A DNA stretch of 64,000 bases. It comes from Dasypus novemcinctus. Lineage: Eukaryota > Chordata > Mammalia > Cingulata > Dasypodidae. The DNA is taken from assembly GCF_030445035.2 (NCBI RefSeq), contig NC_080673.1:203256726-203320725 (forward strand), in the 5' to 3' direction. Below are positions 44,917 through 55,640 of this stretch, piece after piece. Position 1 is the stretch's first letter, and each line of letters opens with the position of its first letter. The translations under genes and the position numbers were made by a program. The notes under the pieces are model-generated. The model was not told where the DNA came from, made no database searches, and worked only from the letters and a program-made list of their open reading frames with translations.

Positions 44917-45917
44917 CTATGCCTTTTTAAACATAACCAGCTTTGGTCAATGAAAGTTAAATGTCTATTCCTCAGAGTTGTAAAGCTCTGCTCCCTTTCA
45001 CCTGCTCACTTCCACGTTAGGAACCCTGGACAGTTTAACTCCAGTTTCTGCCCAGGTTGCTGAAACATTCATGGGCCAAAAAAAAAATCTATTTAAAAAT
45101 CTAACGACTTCTATAATTGACTTTTTCCTTTCTACATGTTGAATATGAGCCCATTATTTTAGGCAACGTGTATAGCAGGGGGAAGAGTCAGCGTGTCGGA
45201 GTCCGCTCTGGGTTTAGCCCCAGCACAGCCCGCTAACCTCCTGGGTTGTTGTGGAGATGCTGTAGACAGCGGATGTAGACGCAGAACCCAACACCGAGTG
45301 TGTCACATGCACTCGCGCAGCAGAGGCTGTCATTCATGTTAATTGTTAATGTGGAGGAACCTGAGATCGGGGACGGGCTGGGCCTTTCTTTCCATGGTCT
45401 TTCCCACCTGTGCCAGGCCTACAAGTGTGGGTGCTTGTGGAGGCCTCAGCAATGCCCGTTGACTTCGCATGGGCGATGCCCCATAGGTCCTGGTGGTAGA
45501 CCCTCAGGACAAGTAGAACCGTGATGGATGCATGGGTTATGAATTCCCAGACTTTTGACAGAGATGCCCTGTTTATGATAACAACAATTAAAATCTCTCT
45601 CTGCCAAGCACAGTCGTTCTGCTGCCAGGGTCAGAGATGTGACTGGCAGGGTGGTGGCAATGATGCTGAAGATGATGACTTGGTGTGCTTTTATCCTAAA
45701 TATAGTCTTCGTTTGGGTTATCTGCCTATTATTTTATGTCTTGACGATGTATGTTAAAACAGTAGTTTCTGGTCTTGAATCAAAAATTGGGTATGTAGGG
45801 CTTTTTTCAAGGATTCCTTCTTTAACAAGGCTGCCAGAGCATTTGCAGTGCGTGATGAGAGTGACCTCTTTGGGGTTTATGTGCACTGACTGAATTCCCA
45901 CGTCTGTGTTTTGCTAG

Positions 45918-46656
45918 TTTCTCCTTGCACCAAGATGACCGATGGAAACCTCTCCACCTCTACAAATGGTGTCGCCTCGATGGGCCTCCTGGACAGTCGG
46001 CCAGGAAAGCACATCCAGAACCTTCAAAGCCTGACCCTGCAGGTGCCCACATCACTCCCGCTGCCCGAGTGCGGGCCCAGGCTGCAGCCCGGCGCCTCGG
46101 AAGATCGGCACAGCCTCAAGTCGGTGGATTCGGGCATCCCTACACTGGAGATCGGGAACCCGGAGCCGGTGCCCTGCAGCGGGGTCCACGCGAAGAGGAG
46201 GCCATCCGAGTCAGAGCTCGCCCCCGAGCGCGCTTTCCAGAGCGCGTGCCCGCTGCCGTCCTGTGCGCCCCCCGCTGCCACCAGCCAGGAGCGGGAGCAG
46301 AGCGTGCGCAAGTCCTCCACGTTTCCCAGGACAGGCTACGACGCCGTGAAGCTCTACAGCCCCACCTCCAAAACCCTGAGCCGCAGTGATGACGTCTCCG
46401 TCTGCAGCGTGTCCAGCCTCGGCACAGAGCTGTCAGCAACTCTGTCCATCAGCAATGAGGACATCCTGGACCTCGTGGTCACGAGCAGCTCCAGTGCCAT
46501 CGTGACCCTAGAGAATGATGATGACCCACCGTTTACTGACGTCACCCTGAGCTCCGTCAGAGAGACCAGTGACCTCCACCAGCAGGACTGTGTGGCTGAA
46601 GTCGAGGAGGGGAGTAAATTGAAAATATTGGGACCGTTCAGTAACTTCTTCACAAG
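45918..46656 (+). CDS. TBC1D14: TBC1D14 first coding exon (CDS from 45935)
   Basis: The exon has acceptor 'gtgttttgctag' and donor CACAAG|GTAATG. The ATG at 45935 in 'caccaagatgacc' starts 240 codons plus two bases (phase 2). The protein begins MTDGNLSTSTNGVASMGLLD and includes VDSGIPTLEIGNPEPVPCS, SVRKSSTFPRTGYDAVKLYS and SSSSAIVTLENDDD, ending KILGPFSNFFT before the split Arg codon. I recognise this as the N-terminal regulatory half of TBC1D14; the human start as I recall it is nearly the same. TBC1D14 is a RAB11-binding TBC-domain protein on recycling endosomes that restrains starvation-induced autophagy and binds TRAPPIII through its N-terminal region. The catalytic-type TBC domain lies in later exons outside the window. 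The segment is Ser-rich and probably disordered, with basic RKSS phosphosite-like motifs. No frame break is seen. Confidence 0.96.
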
Positions 46657-46721
46657 GTAATGCCATGTGTGTTCTAGAAGAGCTAAGTTAGTTCTTTGAA
46701 TTCAAACCAGTTACATTGTTC

Positions 46722-47130
46722 TTTTTTTTTTTTTTAGATTTATTTATTTCTCTTCCCTTCCCCCCCGTTGTCTGCTCTCTGTGTCCGTCCGCTGTGTGTT
46801 CTTCTGCGTCTGCTTGCATATCCGGTGGCACTGGGAAACCGAGTCTCTTTTTTGTTGCGTCATCTTGTTGCGTCAGCTCTCGCGTGAGCGGCACCACTCC
46901 TGGACGGGCTGCGCTTTTTTTCACACAGGGCGGCTCTCCTTGCAGGGTGCGCACCTTCCATGTGGGGCACCCCTATGTGGGGGTGCCCCTGCGTGGCACG
47001 GCACTCCTCGCACACGGTTGCGCTGCGCATGGGCCAGCTCACCACATGGGTCAGGAGGCCCTGGGGATTGAACCCTGGACTCTCCATATGGTAGAATAAC
47101 GCTCTGTCAGTTGAGCAACGTTTACTTCCC
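46722..47130 (-). mobile_element. DAS-type tRNA-derived SINE with TSD
   Basis: A T tract, 'gatttatttatttctcttcc', the standard body and a head complement ending 'gcaacgtttacttccc' are present. The 13-bp duplication AGTTACATTGTTC (46709-46721) recurs as AGTTACGTTGTTC (47132-47144). It inserted just 66 bases downstream of the TBC1D14 coding exon donor. Confidence 0.93.
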
Positions 47131-50100
47131 GAGTTACGTTGTTCCTAAAGGACCCTGGCTTGTCTGAATGTGCCTTGTGTTATCCTGCTTTGTTGGCCAG
47201 GCACCGTGTCACTCAGACACTCCTGAGTTACGTGTGTGGTGAGATGGTGTATAAGTCGACTGTTCGATTCCCCACTGCCACCTGTCACTTCTCTGAGCCC
47301 TGGCTTAATTGCTCAGTCTGTTGTCACTTCCCAGCCTGTGACCCGTGACGGCCAAGGGCTACTAAACCAGCTGTGTCATTTGCAGCCTTATTCCCCGAAG
47401 AGCCCTTTACACTAAGAGCTTGAGCAGTGCAGAAGGGGCTGGCAGGGGTAATTGCAGAGTGAGTGAGCCACGCCTCTAACTCCATTCCCCACGAGCACAC
47501 CTGGGGTTCAGCTCCTTGCAAAGCCCCCTCACTCCAGACTCCAGGTGCTTCTGGGCACCCCTGGCCGTGTCCGCCCTGGGCTCCTGTGCAACTGTTTTCT
47601 GGGTCTGCGTTTTGGCCCACAGCCTGATCGTTGAGCTTGTGCTTCCACTGCACTGCAGCCGCCGCGTCCCCACCCGTGTGGGCGAACACCCCACCTCTCC
47701 TTCCCCACGAGGCCCTCTCATCCAGGTGCCAAGGCGGGGCTAGGCCCTGTGGGGACAGTGCCTTCAGCCTCTGCCTCTCCTTTGTGCGCTCCTCTTTTCA
47801 TTCAACAAGTTTCTGTGTGCGGGGCCCTGCTCCAGGCCCTGCTCCAGGCCCTGAGATGGTGTGGTGGTGGAACTGCTCACAGGTATTGACCTTGGGGTGG
47901 GCTTTCAGTCTGGGGGCGGGGTGCGGACACATCAGTCACACCAGCAAAGGTGAACCTTCAAATTGTGAAGTGCAGTGAGGAAGGGCGTGGGGCTGGCAGA
48001 GGGCGTGCTGGAGAACGGCCCTCTGTCCCCCAGCTGCTCCCCCTTGGGTGCTGGACCCACGCCTGGCCGGTGGAGGATTTCTGCACTGGACCTTGACTGC
48101 CCCTGTGTGTGCCCTGAACAGAGCCCTGTCACACGCTTTGCAGCCTGGGGTGTCCCTTCGAGATGCTGGAGTCTGCTGGAGACGTCTGTGCCCGGTGCCT
48201 GAGACCAGGGGAGTGCAGTCCATCCCACTGGCGTCTCGCTTCCTCCACCGCTTAGGTGTAGGCACCATCGCGGATGAGCCTGATGCCGATCCTGCGCAAC
48301 GATCCCTGGCACAGGGCGTGGTTTGGTGGGAGCACCTTTTATCTGGGGTGTCAACAGACAGGTGTCCGGCCACCGTGCGGAGAGTTGTGTCTTCAGTGGG
48401 CGGGAGATGGTCAGTGTCCCTTCTAAGGCTGCAGCCCTCAGGCAGTGCTGCTGTGGTTCAGGTTTGCGTTTGCGGACTGCTCCTGTACCAGGTCAGCGTT
48501 GGCACCTTGGCCTGGGGGTGCCGCCTGCGTGCTTCTTAAGTCAGGGTCCTTCCCAGACTCAGAGCCTCAGGTGGACGGGCCTGGGAAGCAAGCCTTTAGA
48601 ACCGCCTGGGATCGTTGGCAAATTTGGGAAACTTTGCTGAAGTGGGGGCGGCTGGGAAGCAGCAAAGACGAAGGAGCTCGGCTCTGGAATTCAGCAGACC
48701 TTGCAGCCACTTCCCACTTGTGTGACCTTGAACGAGCTACTTCACCTCTCTGTTTTCTCTTCTCCAAAGAAGCGTTTAGTAAGTGCCCAGCGCCCCGTGC
48801 CTGTTGTGTTGATGTCCAGTCTACGTTAGCTGTTTTTGCCTCCCCCTTCTCATGGTGCTTTCTTTCCCAGCTGCTTCACCTGTAAAATGGGGATAGCAGC
48901 GCCTTCCTACCCGTTAGCGACTAAGCTATTTATAAGTGTAACGCTTGGCACAGATCCGGACTCCCAGGAAGCTCGTCAGCTTCACCTGGCTGCGCCTTGC
49001 CTCAGCTGCCCTTTTTGTCTTCCTGGGGTGTGGCTGGGTTGAGCTGTCTGTGTTGGAGCCTCTTCCCCTTTGAAAGGAAACCCCATCACCACGTGCTTTT
49101 GTTATTGCAGATAATTTTTAAAGCTGCTGTTTCTTGAAAATCTCAGCCTTGTAGTGCAGAAAACACATGTCTTCTCTTCCCTTTGGTCCTTGCTTCTCCT
49201 CTCCTTACCCTCGTTTAGCTGGCTGATTTTGTAATGGTGAGGGCCTATTAAGTACTTCTGGGAAGCAGTGGAATATCTGAGACAGAGTCCAGATAAGTGA
49301 ATTACACGGGCTGGGGCTAGGGGTGTGTTTGGCCCTGGAGTCTTAAAGTATTAGAGTTTTAGTCTAGCATTCCTGAAAGGGGAAAGGAGCTCTGTTCCAC
49401 AAATCTTGGGACCTCTCTAAGCATTTTACAGGAAAGTAAATTGAGTTGCAGGGACTGTGAGCTCACCCAGCCCAGTGCTGGGCACATGGCAGGCCTCAGG
49501 GCCCTGGGCTGAGTGAGGCTTTGTTGAATACTTGATGTGAGATCAGGTGCCGGGCGAGGCTGGGGAGTATCACAGAAGGCAGGTCTAGAAGGGGGCAGGT
49601 CCCTGTAACTATGACCTGTTGTGACTCTGACTGTTTGAGGAGGGCGGCCTGGGTGGCAGGAGCAGGGCGGTGGCAGGGGGGCCGGGCTGCAGCCCTGGGC
49701 TGGGCTCTTCCCGACCCCTGCCCTGTGGGAGCTGCAGGCCCAGCCCCCGCGTTTGTTCAGCCCTTCCTGCATCCAGACCATAGTGAGAGCCTCTCTGAGC
49801 TTGAAGAGGGGGAAGAATCTGACCACGTCCCTGTCCCCAGGAGCCCGCAGTCCTGTGGGGGAGGAGCCAGGACCCTGCAGGGGCCCGAAGGCGGTCCCTG
49901 TGGTGGGGGGCCCTGGCACTTCGCCTCTCTGAACCCAACACGGACATACGAGGCTAGAGCCGAGTAGGCCAAGCACCTGGCACACTTCCCGGCACCCCGT
50001 AAGTGGGGGCTGCCGATGATTCTGATAGACATAGTATCACTTTTTAAAATGCAACTTCTAGAGCTTTCTGTAGTTCTTACCCCCATATCGTGCTGCCTCA

Positions 50101-50341
50101 GTCAGCCTGGTCTCGAGGAGGGCTTCACAGCCTTGTGCTGTTGACACCTTCAGCTGGGTAAATCTTAGTTGTGGGAGGGGGCTCCCCTGTGACCTGTAGG
50201 ATGTTGAGCAGCCGCCCTGGCCTGCCCCCACTAGATGCCACTAGCACTCCCCAGTCGTGACCACGAAAAAAGTCTCAAGACTTTGTCAGGTGCGGTGACA
50301 AGGGGGGTAGACACAGGAGGGGGCAGAGTCACCCAGCCTTT

Positions 50342-50765
50342 TTTTTTTTAAAGATCTATTTATTTATTTATTCCTCTCCCTTTACCCCCCCACCCCGGTT
50401 GTCTGTTCTCTGTGTCTATTTGCTGCGTCTTCTTTGTCCGCTTCTGTTGTTGTCAGCGGCACGGGAGTCTCTTTCTTTTTTTGCTGTTGTTGTGTCATCT
50501 TGTTGTGTCAGCTCTCCGTGTGTGTGGCCCCATTCCTGGGCAGGCTGCACTTTCTTTCGCTCTGGGCGGCTCTCCTTACGGGGCGCACTCTTTGTACGTG
50601 GGGCTCTCCTACGCGGGGGACACCCCTGCGTGGCAGGGCACTCCTTGCGCGCATCAGCACTGCGCATGGGCCAGCTGCACACGGGTCAAGGAGGCCCGGG
50701 GTTTGAACCATGGACCTCCCATGTGGTAGACGGACGCCCTGACCACTGGGCCACGTCCGCTGCCC
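50342..50765 (-). mobile_element. DAS-type tRNA-derived SINE
   Basis: The T-rich left end, 'gatctatttatttatttatt', the body, a B-box complement 'gggtttgaacca' and the head end 'ccacgtccgctgccc' are seen. An imperfect duplication CCCAGC(C)TTTT flanks it near 50332 and 50769. One short insertion ('cttttttttgctgttg'-like) distinguishes the body. Confidence 0.9.
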
Positions 50766-51417
50766 TCGCCCAGCTTTTGAGAGCCACTGAGCTAGCAGGT
50801 TGTATGTAAGGTTGGCATCTGTTTAATTGCCTCCTTGAAGGAAATCGCTAACGAGGTATAATTTGAGCAGGACCCTCCCTTGGATGGAAGAGTGGGGTTC
50901 AGTGAACTCTGTGCAGTGTGTTTATCTGGAACCTCGGATGGCGGGGGTGAAAGGACTGCAGTAGCCTGTGTCCCGGCGTGTTTGCTTTCTGCAGGAAGCG
51001 TGGGGTTTAGAGCTGCCCGTCCGCTGGTCTAGAAGGGGATACTTAGCTTTGATGGCGACACAGCCTCCGTGCAGCCCCCTCATTAGCTCCTGGAGGCGAG
51101 CCTGTGCTTGCTGAGGAGGGCTGCTCGCCCTGCATTTGAAGGCAGAGCAGGAGGTGCCCGCACAGGGCCGGGGTGGGGTCCAGCAGCGGGGCAGCTCGTG
51201 GAGAGCCAGGCGCGGGGGGCGCCCTGCTGTGTGGACAGCCCTGCAGCGGTGGGCTCTTCTGGTGCGCTCCTCCTCACCTACCGGGCAGCTCCGTCTGCGT
51301 CAGGTTCGCCCTGGCACCCGGTCGTAATTCAGAGAGAGAGAAGAGTGTGGTGGGTGAGAGCGGGGCTGCAGAGACACGTTTGAACCTCAGCTCAGCCCCT
51401 GTTATTTTCTTTAATAG

Positions 51418-51514
51418 TTTTTTTTTTTTAATGGAGGTACGGGCACCAGGGAGTGAAGCTGGGGCCTCGTGTGCGGGAAGCCGGCGCTCAAGCGCTGAGC
51501 CACGTCGGCTCCGC
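51418..51514 (-). mobile_element. Monomeric tRNA-derived SINE
   Basis: A T-rich left end is followed by 'ggaggtacgggcaccaggg' and ends 'gagccacgtcggctccgc'. The B-box complement is degenerate ('gagtgaagctgggg'). Confidence 0.8.
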
Positions 51515-52744
51515 AGCCATTCAGTGTGTGCTGGGAAAGCCGCTGAACCGCTGTGATTCTCAGGGTGACCCTGGGCCCGAGGGGGTTAATGGCGCCTCCC
51601 CCGCCAGTGGGTGAGGGGATTAAAGGAGAAGGGGCAGGCGAAGCTCCCGGCGGACCACGCGCCCAGCGGACCACGCGCCCAGCGTGCCGGTGGTTTCCTG
51701 GCCCTGGCTCTGCTGCCGCTGGGGCGTCACGTGAGGTGGCACCTTAAGAAAAGGGGCTCTGAGGAAGTTTGAAATCACTGGCTTAAGAAAAATAAAACTT
51801 CAGACGGGGCCTCTTGCTCGTCACGGGAGTGCTCGGCCTGACATGGAGTCCCTGTGCTAGTACGGGCGTCTGGCTTTGCTTACTGGGAGGGCGACGTGCA
51901 CTCATTGCTGGTTTTCTGGGAGGTGAGCAGCTTCCTGCAAAGGTGGGTGCCCCTCAGGGGCCCGTCACGACCCCTGTCTGGGCTGCAGACCTTGGCGCAG
52001 GGGCGACAGGCAGCATTTAGTGCTTGCGGCGTGCCGGACGCTGTTCCTTGCACTCTTGTGTGGTAGCTGGTTCATCTTCAGCAGCCGAAGGAGATAGTGT
52101 GTTGCGGCAGGTCCTGGGGGGGTGGCTTGCTCAGCCTCCAGCCGCCTTCCTTCTGGGATGCCTTCCTGTACTGGAGGAGCTGGACTCCGGGAAGTTCATT
52201 TTTATTTCCCAGAGTCCCTTGCAGCTGGGGCTCTGGATGTGAATTAGGTACCACTGACTTCTCCCGTTTGTGAGAGATGTGAGGCGGAAGCCAGGCCCAG
52301 ACCCTTTCACCCTTTTTGGCTGTGCTCTGCTGCCTTTTCCTGCAGCACCATCTCCGTATCCATGTTCCACCTCCCAGATGTTCAGAGGCCACGGTGCAGG
52401 AACGGGGGCTGGCTCCTGCTTTCCAGGGTCCACCCACCAGCCTTTGGTCTGGAGGCAGCCATGCCAGCTCCCTGATCCTGTGTGGTGGGTGAAGGCGGCA
52501 GTTCAGCCGCGGAGGTGGCCTCGCCCCTGGCGTGTTGGCTCTCTACTGTTCTGGGAGCCGTTCCTGGGGACCCACTCAAAGCCAGTGACTTTAGCCCTTG
52601 CCGCGATTTTGGAAGTGTCTAATTCCTTGGGTTAAGTCCCTTTTTCCTTAAAATGCCTAGGGAGTTTCTCTGTACCACACTGAACACTGGTGAATTCAGG
52701 TAAGTACTGTTAATAAGTCTGGCTTATAGATGGGAAACTTAGGC

Positions 52745-53160
52745 AAGGGGTGCGTTCTAGTTTGCCAGGCTGCTGAAAGCATAGACCATAAAATGGGTTG
52801 GCTTTTAACAGTGGGAATGTATTAGTTTACAAGCTTACAGCTTCGAGGTGGAGAAAAATGTCCAAGTCGAGGCCTACCAGGCACGGCTTTCCCCCTGAAG
52901 ACCCGCTCCTGGGCCGTGCTGGACTCCTCCTCACGTGGCAGGCGCACGCAGGCTCTGCTGGCCTCGCCCCTCCGGGTTTCGTTGCTTTCAGCTTCTCGCT
53001 TCTGCGACATTCTCTCTCGGTTTTCACCCTGTTTATAAAGGATTTCAGCAAGAGGGTGAAGACCCACCCTGGGTTCACAATAGGTCCACACCCGCAGGAA
53101 TGGATTAGCTCTAAGGACAAGCTTTTCTGGGGTCCATAGAGTTTTCAAACCTCCATAGGG
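52745..53160 (+). repeat. Largest copy of an unnamed interspersed repeat family
   Basis: The start 'gcgttctagtttgccaggct' is followed by 'ggttggcttttaacagtggg', 'aatgtattagtttacaagct' and 'aaaatgtccaagtcgaggcc'. Further on are 'cctgtttataaaggatttc' and the end 'gagttttcaaacctccatag'. The first half matches 33470-33690 in block order and the complement of 27495-27600. It shows no coding capacity. The layout suggests a non-autonomous transposon or LTR-like element, but I cannot assign it. Confidence 0.5.
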
Positions 53161-53523
53161 TGTTATGTAACTTTCCCAGCAGATTAAAAAAATGATGCAG
53201 GCTTCTGACCCTCTGAACTTCAGGTTTCTTAGCTACAAAATAGGAATCAGTTCACACTTCTGAGGGGTATTGGGGTCCCACGGGGCAGGGACACACGCAG
53301 ACAGGAAGTACAGGCACATGGCTGCCATAGTCAGGCTTGTGCTTTCTTTCCTGACTGTAGGTTTCCACTGCTTTGACAGTTTTGTAATTAGCACCTGTGA
53401 AATGAGGTGAAACCTTGTAATGATGACTATTCTATAAATTCTGTTTTCTTAATGTTCCGGGTGACTCTGACCTGGCATCAGGGATATGCAGAAGCACCTG
53501 CTATTTGCCTGAGCTGCTGCTGG

Positions 53524-53572
53524 TGTGTGTGTGTGTGCAGGCGCGTGTGCGTGCGTGCACATGTGTGCTGCT
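53524..53572. repeat. (GT)n / (GC,GT) dinucleotide run
   Basis: Alternating purine-pyrimidine sequence, GTGTGTGTGTGTGTGC then 'gcgcgtgtgcgtgcgtgcac', favours left-handed Z-DNA. It is intronic. Confidence 0.9.
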
Positions 53573-55429
53573 GCACCACCTGGGAAAGCAGTGGGGGTGG
53601 CACCTGAAGGCCTGGGTGCTCTCTGCCCAGCTGTTTGCTGGTGCATGGCCTCAGGTAAGGCTGGCACTCATCTGTCTGGCTGTGAGGTCCTCAACTGCAA
53701 AATGAGCTGCCGGACTTTACTTTTCAGAGTTGCAAGGATGTCTGGTCAGGGTGTTGCGCTCTAAGTGCCGGGCAACAAGGGAAGCACGGCGGTACCAAGG
53801 TGGGCAGACGAATGCTGGAGGCCGCTGAGGGTTGGTGGAGAAGGATGAACAGGGAAGTGGACCTCCTGGCGGAACCTGGAAGGAACTAGCTGAGGCTGGG
53901 CTGCAGCTGCCTTCGGAAGCGTCCATGTGCGTGAGGCTTGAGCCTGTGTCCTGGGCAGGGGGGCCGGCACGTGCAGCGTCATCGGAGCTGCATTTCTGGA
54001 AAGCCCCCTAGCATGAGCTGCTTGGGATGGAGAGCAGAGGGAGGCGAGGTGACCGGGAAGGTGGGCAGGAGCCAGGAGCCCGGTTGGGCAGGGCTTTGAG
54101 GACCACGTTTAGACCAGAGCAGTGAGATCCCGGGGCCGGCAGGCCTTGACGGGGAGGGTTAAATCTGCTCTCTGTTCTGAGACCTCCCCTTGGCAGTGCA
54201 GCTGCGCTTTCCGTTCTCTCAAGCACTGCCCAGTCCTGCAAGTGGGGATTATAGAGATTATCGTCCTTGCTGGAGACAGGGTCAGAGAGGCCCTCGGCAC
54301 AGACCCCAGCAGCACAGCTGTGATGTCCACACCGACTCCAAAGCACATGCTCCTCTGCGGAAGAGTCTAAACTGCCTCTTGTATCTCTTGTGTCATAATC
54401 GTGAAGAGGGGCACTCAGGGCCGGGAGGGCCGAAGGAGATGAACTGGAGACTGGCAGGGCAGTGTTGGTAGGGCTAAGGGATGCGGGAGAAAGGAGCGAG
54501 GAGCGCTGTCAAGCAGGCCAGGAAGGCAGGCGGGCTCTGCGGTGGGTGCCTGGTGCGGGAGGGGAGCAGGCTGGAGAGACCTGCCTGGAGCCGTTGTGGC
54601 AGGCCCCTTCCTCCCGGGTGCTGGGAGGACTCGGGGCCTGTGGAAGTGTGGGAGGCAGGCTGCAGTCAACTTCGAGTCACGAGGCCTGCGGCGGGCTCTC
54701 AGCCTTTCCGGCCAGCCAGCCGCGGTGGCAGGAGGCCTGCGGCCGAGTGGAACCCGTGACAGGTGCCTTCTGGAAGGTGTGAGGATAGAGAAGCAGGGAA
54801 GTTTTTAGCAAGCAAGGAAGCTATGTGTGTGCGGTGCCCGTTCCTGCTAAGTAAAGAGCTGGGAGATGGCTGAGTACTGCACTCTGCCCTGTGTTTCCCG
54901 ACCTGCTTCTTTTTTTTTTTTTCTTTAATATAGTTAAAAAAAATTTTTTTAAACCGACCTGGTTTTGATCCCCTCACCGTGAGGTTTTAAATTCCACGGC
55001 TGTGAATTCTTCTGCCAGGTAGATTTCCAACAGCTCAGCCCCCTTGTTTACAGGATGCCTGACTCTTTTCCAGCCACTGCTTCACACAGCTCGGTCTTGC
55101 CAGCGGCTGGTTTATGGGAGGTCACAGTGACCTTGACTAGAGCTCTGTCTCTAACTCCAGCTGAGCTTACTTTCGAGGTTGTCTTTCTGTGTTTGGAGAT
55201 GACACAGAGGTAGGGCCCCTCTGCAGACGTGGCTAAAGGGAGCCACAGGAGGCCAGCGTCCATGCTGGACACTGCACACGCCCCACAAGGAGGCTGCGTG
55301 CTCCCCGCAGCGGGCCCTGCCGGGAGAGCTGTGCTGCGGAAAGGCGCACCTGGGCTTGTCAGGGCCCTGCTGCCACCTTGCGCGTCACTGGGCCCTGCTT
55401 TCTTTGGCAGCAAATCACAGCCGTGACTC

Positions 55430-55640
55430 ACTTCTTGAATGCCTGCAGCGTACCAGGCATTAGGCTAGGTCCTTAAAGATGTTTCTCATCATACATTCTT
55501 TCAAAAAGTACTTACTGAGCATCTGCCATATGCCAAGGCTCCGTTCTAGGCGCTTGATTCATTTGTGAACAAAACAAAGACCCTTGTCCTCAAAGAGCTT
55601 ATTTTCTAGTAGGAAGAGGCAGATAATAAACACAACAAAT
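55430..55640 (+). repeat. L2 LINE 3' end
   Basis: 'taccaggcattaggctaggt', 'tactgagcatctgccatatg' and 'cctcaaagagcttattttct' follow the order of the L2 3' region shared by all mammals. It is non-coding and old. Confidence 0.75.

Larger units (their letters stand above)
41761..45917. other. TBC1D14 intron 1 (remainder)
   Basis: No exon was found. MIR relics lie near 43130-43270 (minus), 43380-43590 (minus), 43735-43935 (plus) and 45150-45290 (plus). A three-SINE stack occupies 44118-44916. From 41761 to 43100 and from 45300 to 45900 the DNA is mostly unique, without recognisable features. The acceptor of the coding exon, 'gtctgtgttttgctag', closes the intron. Confidence 0.6.
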
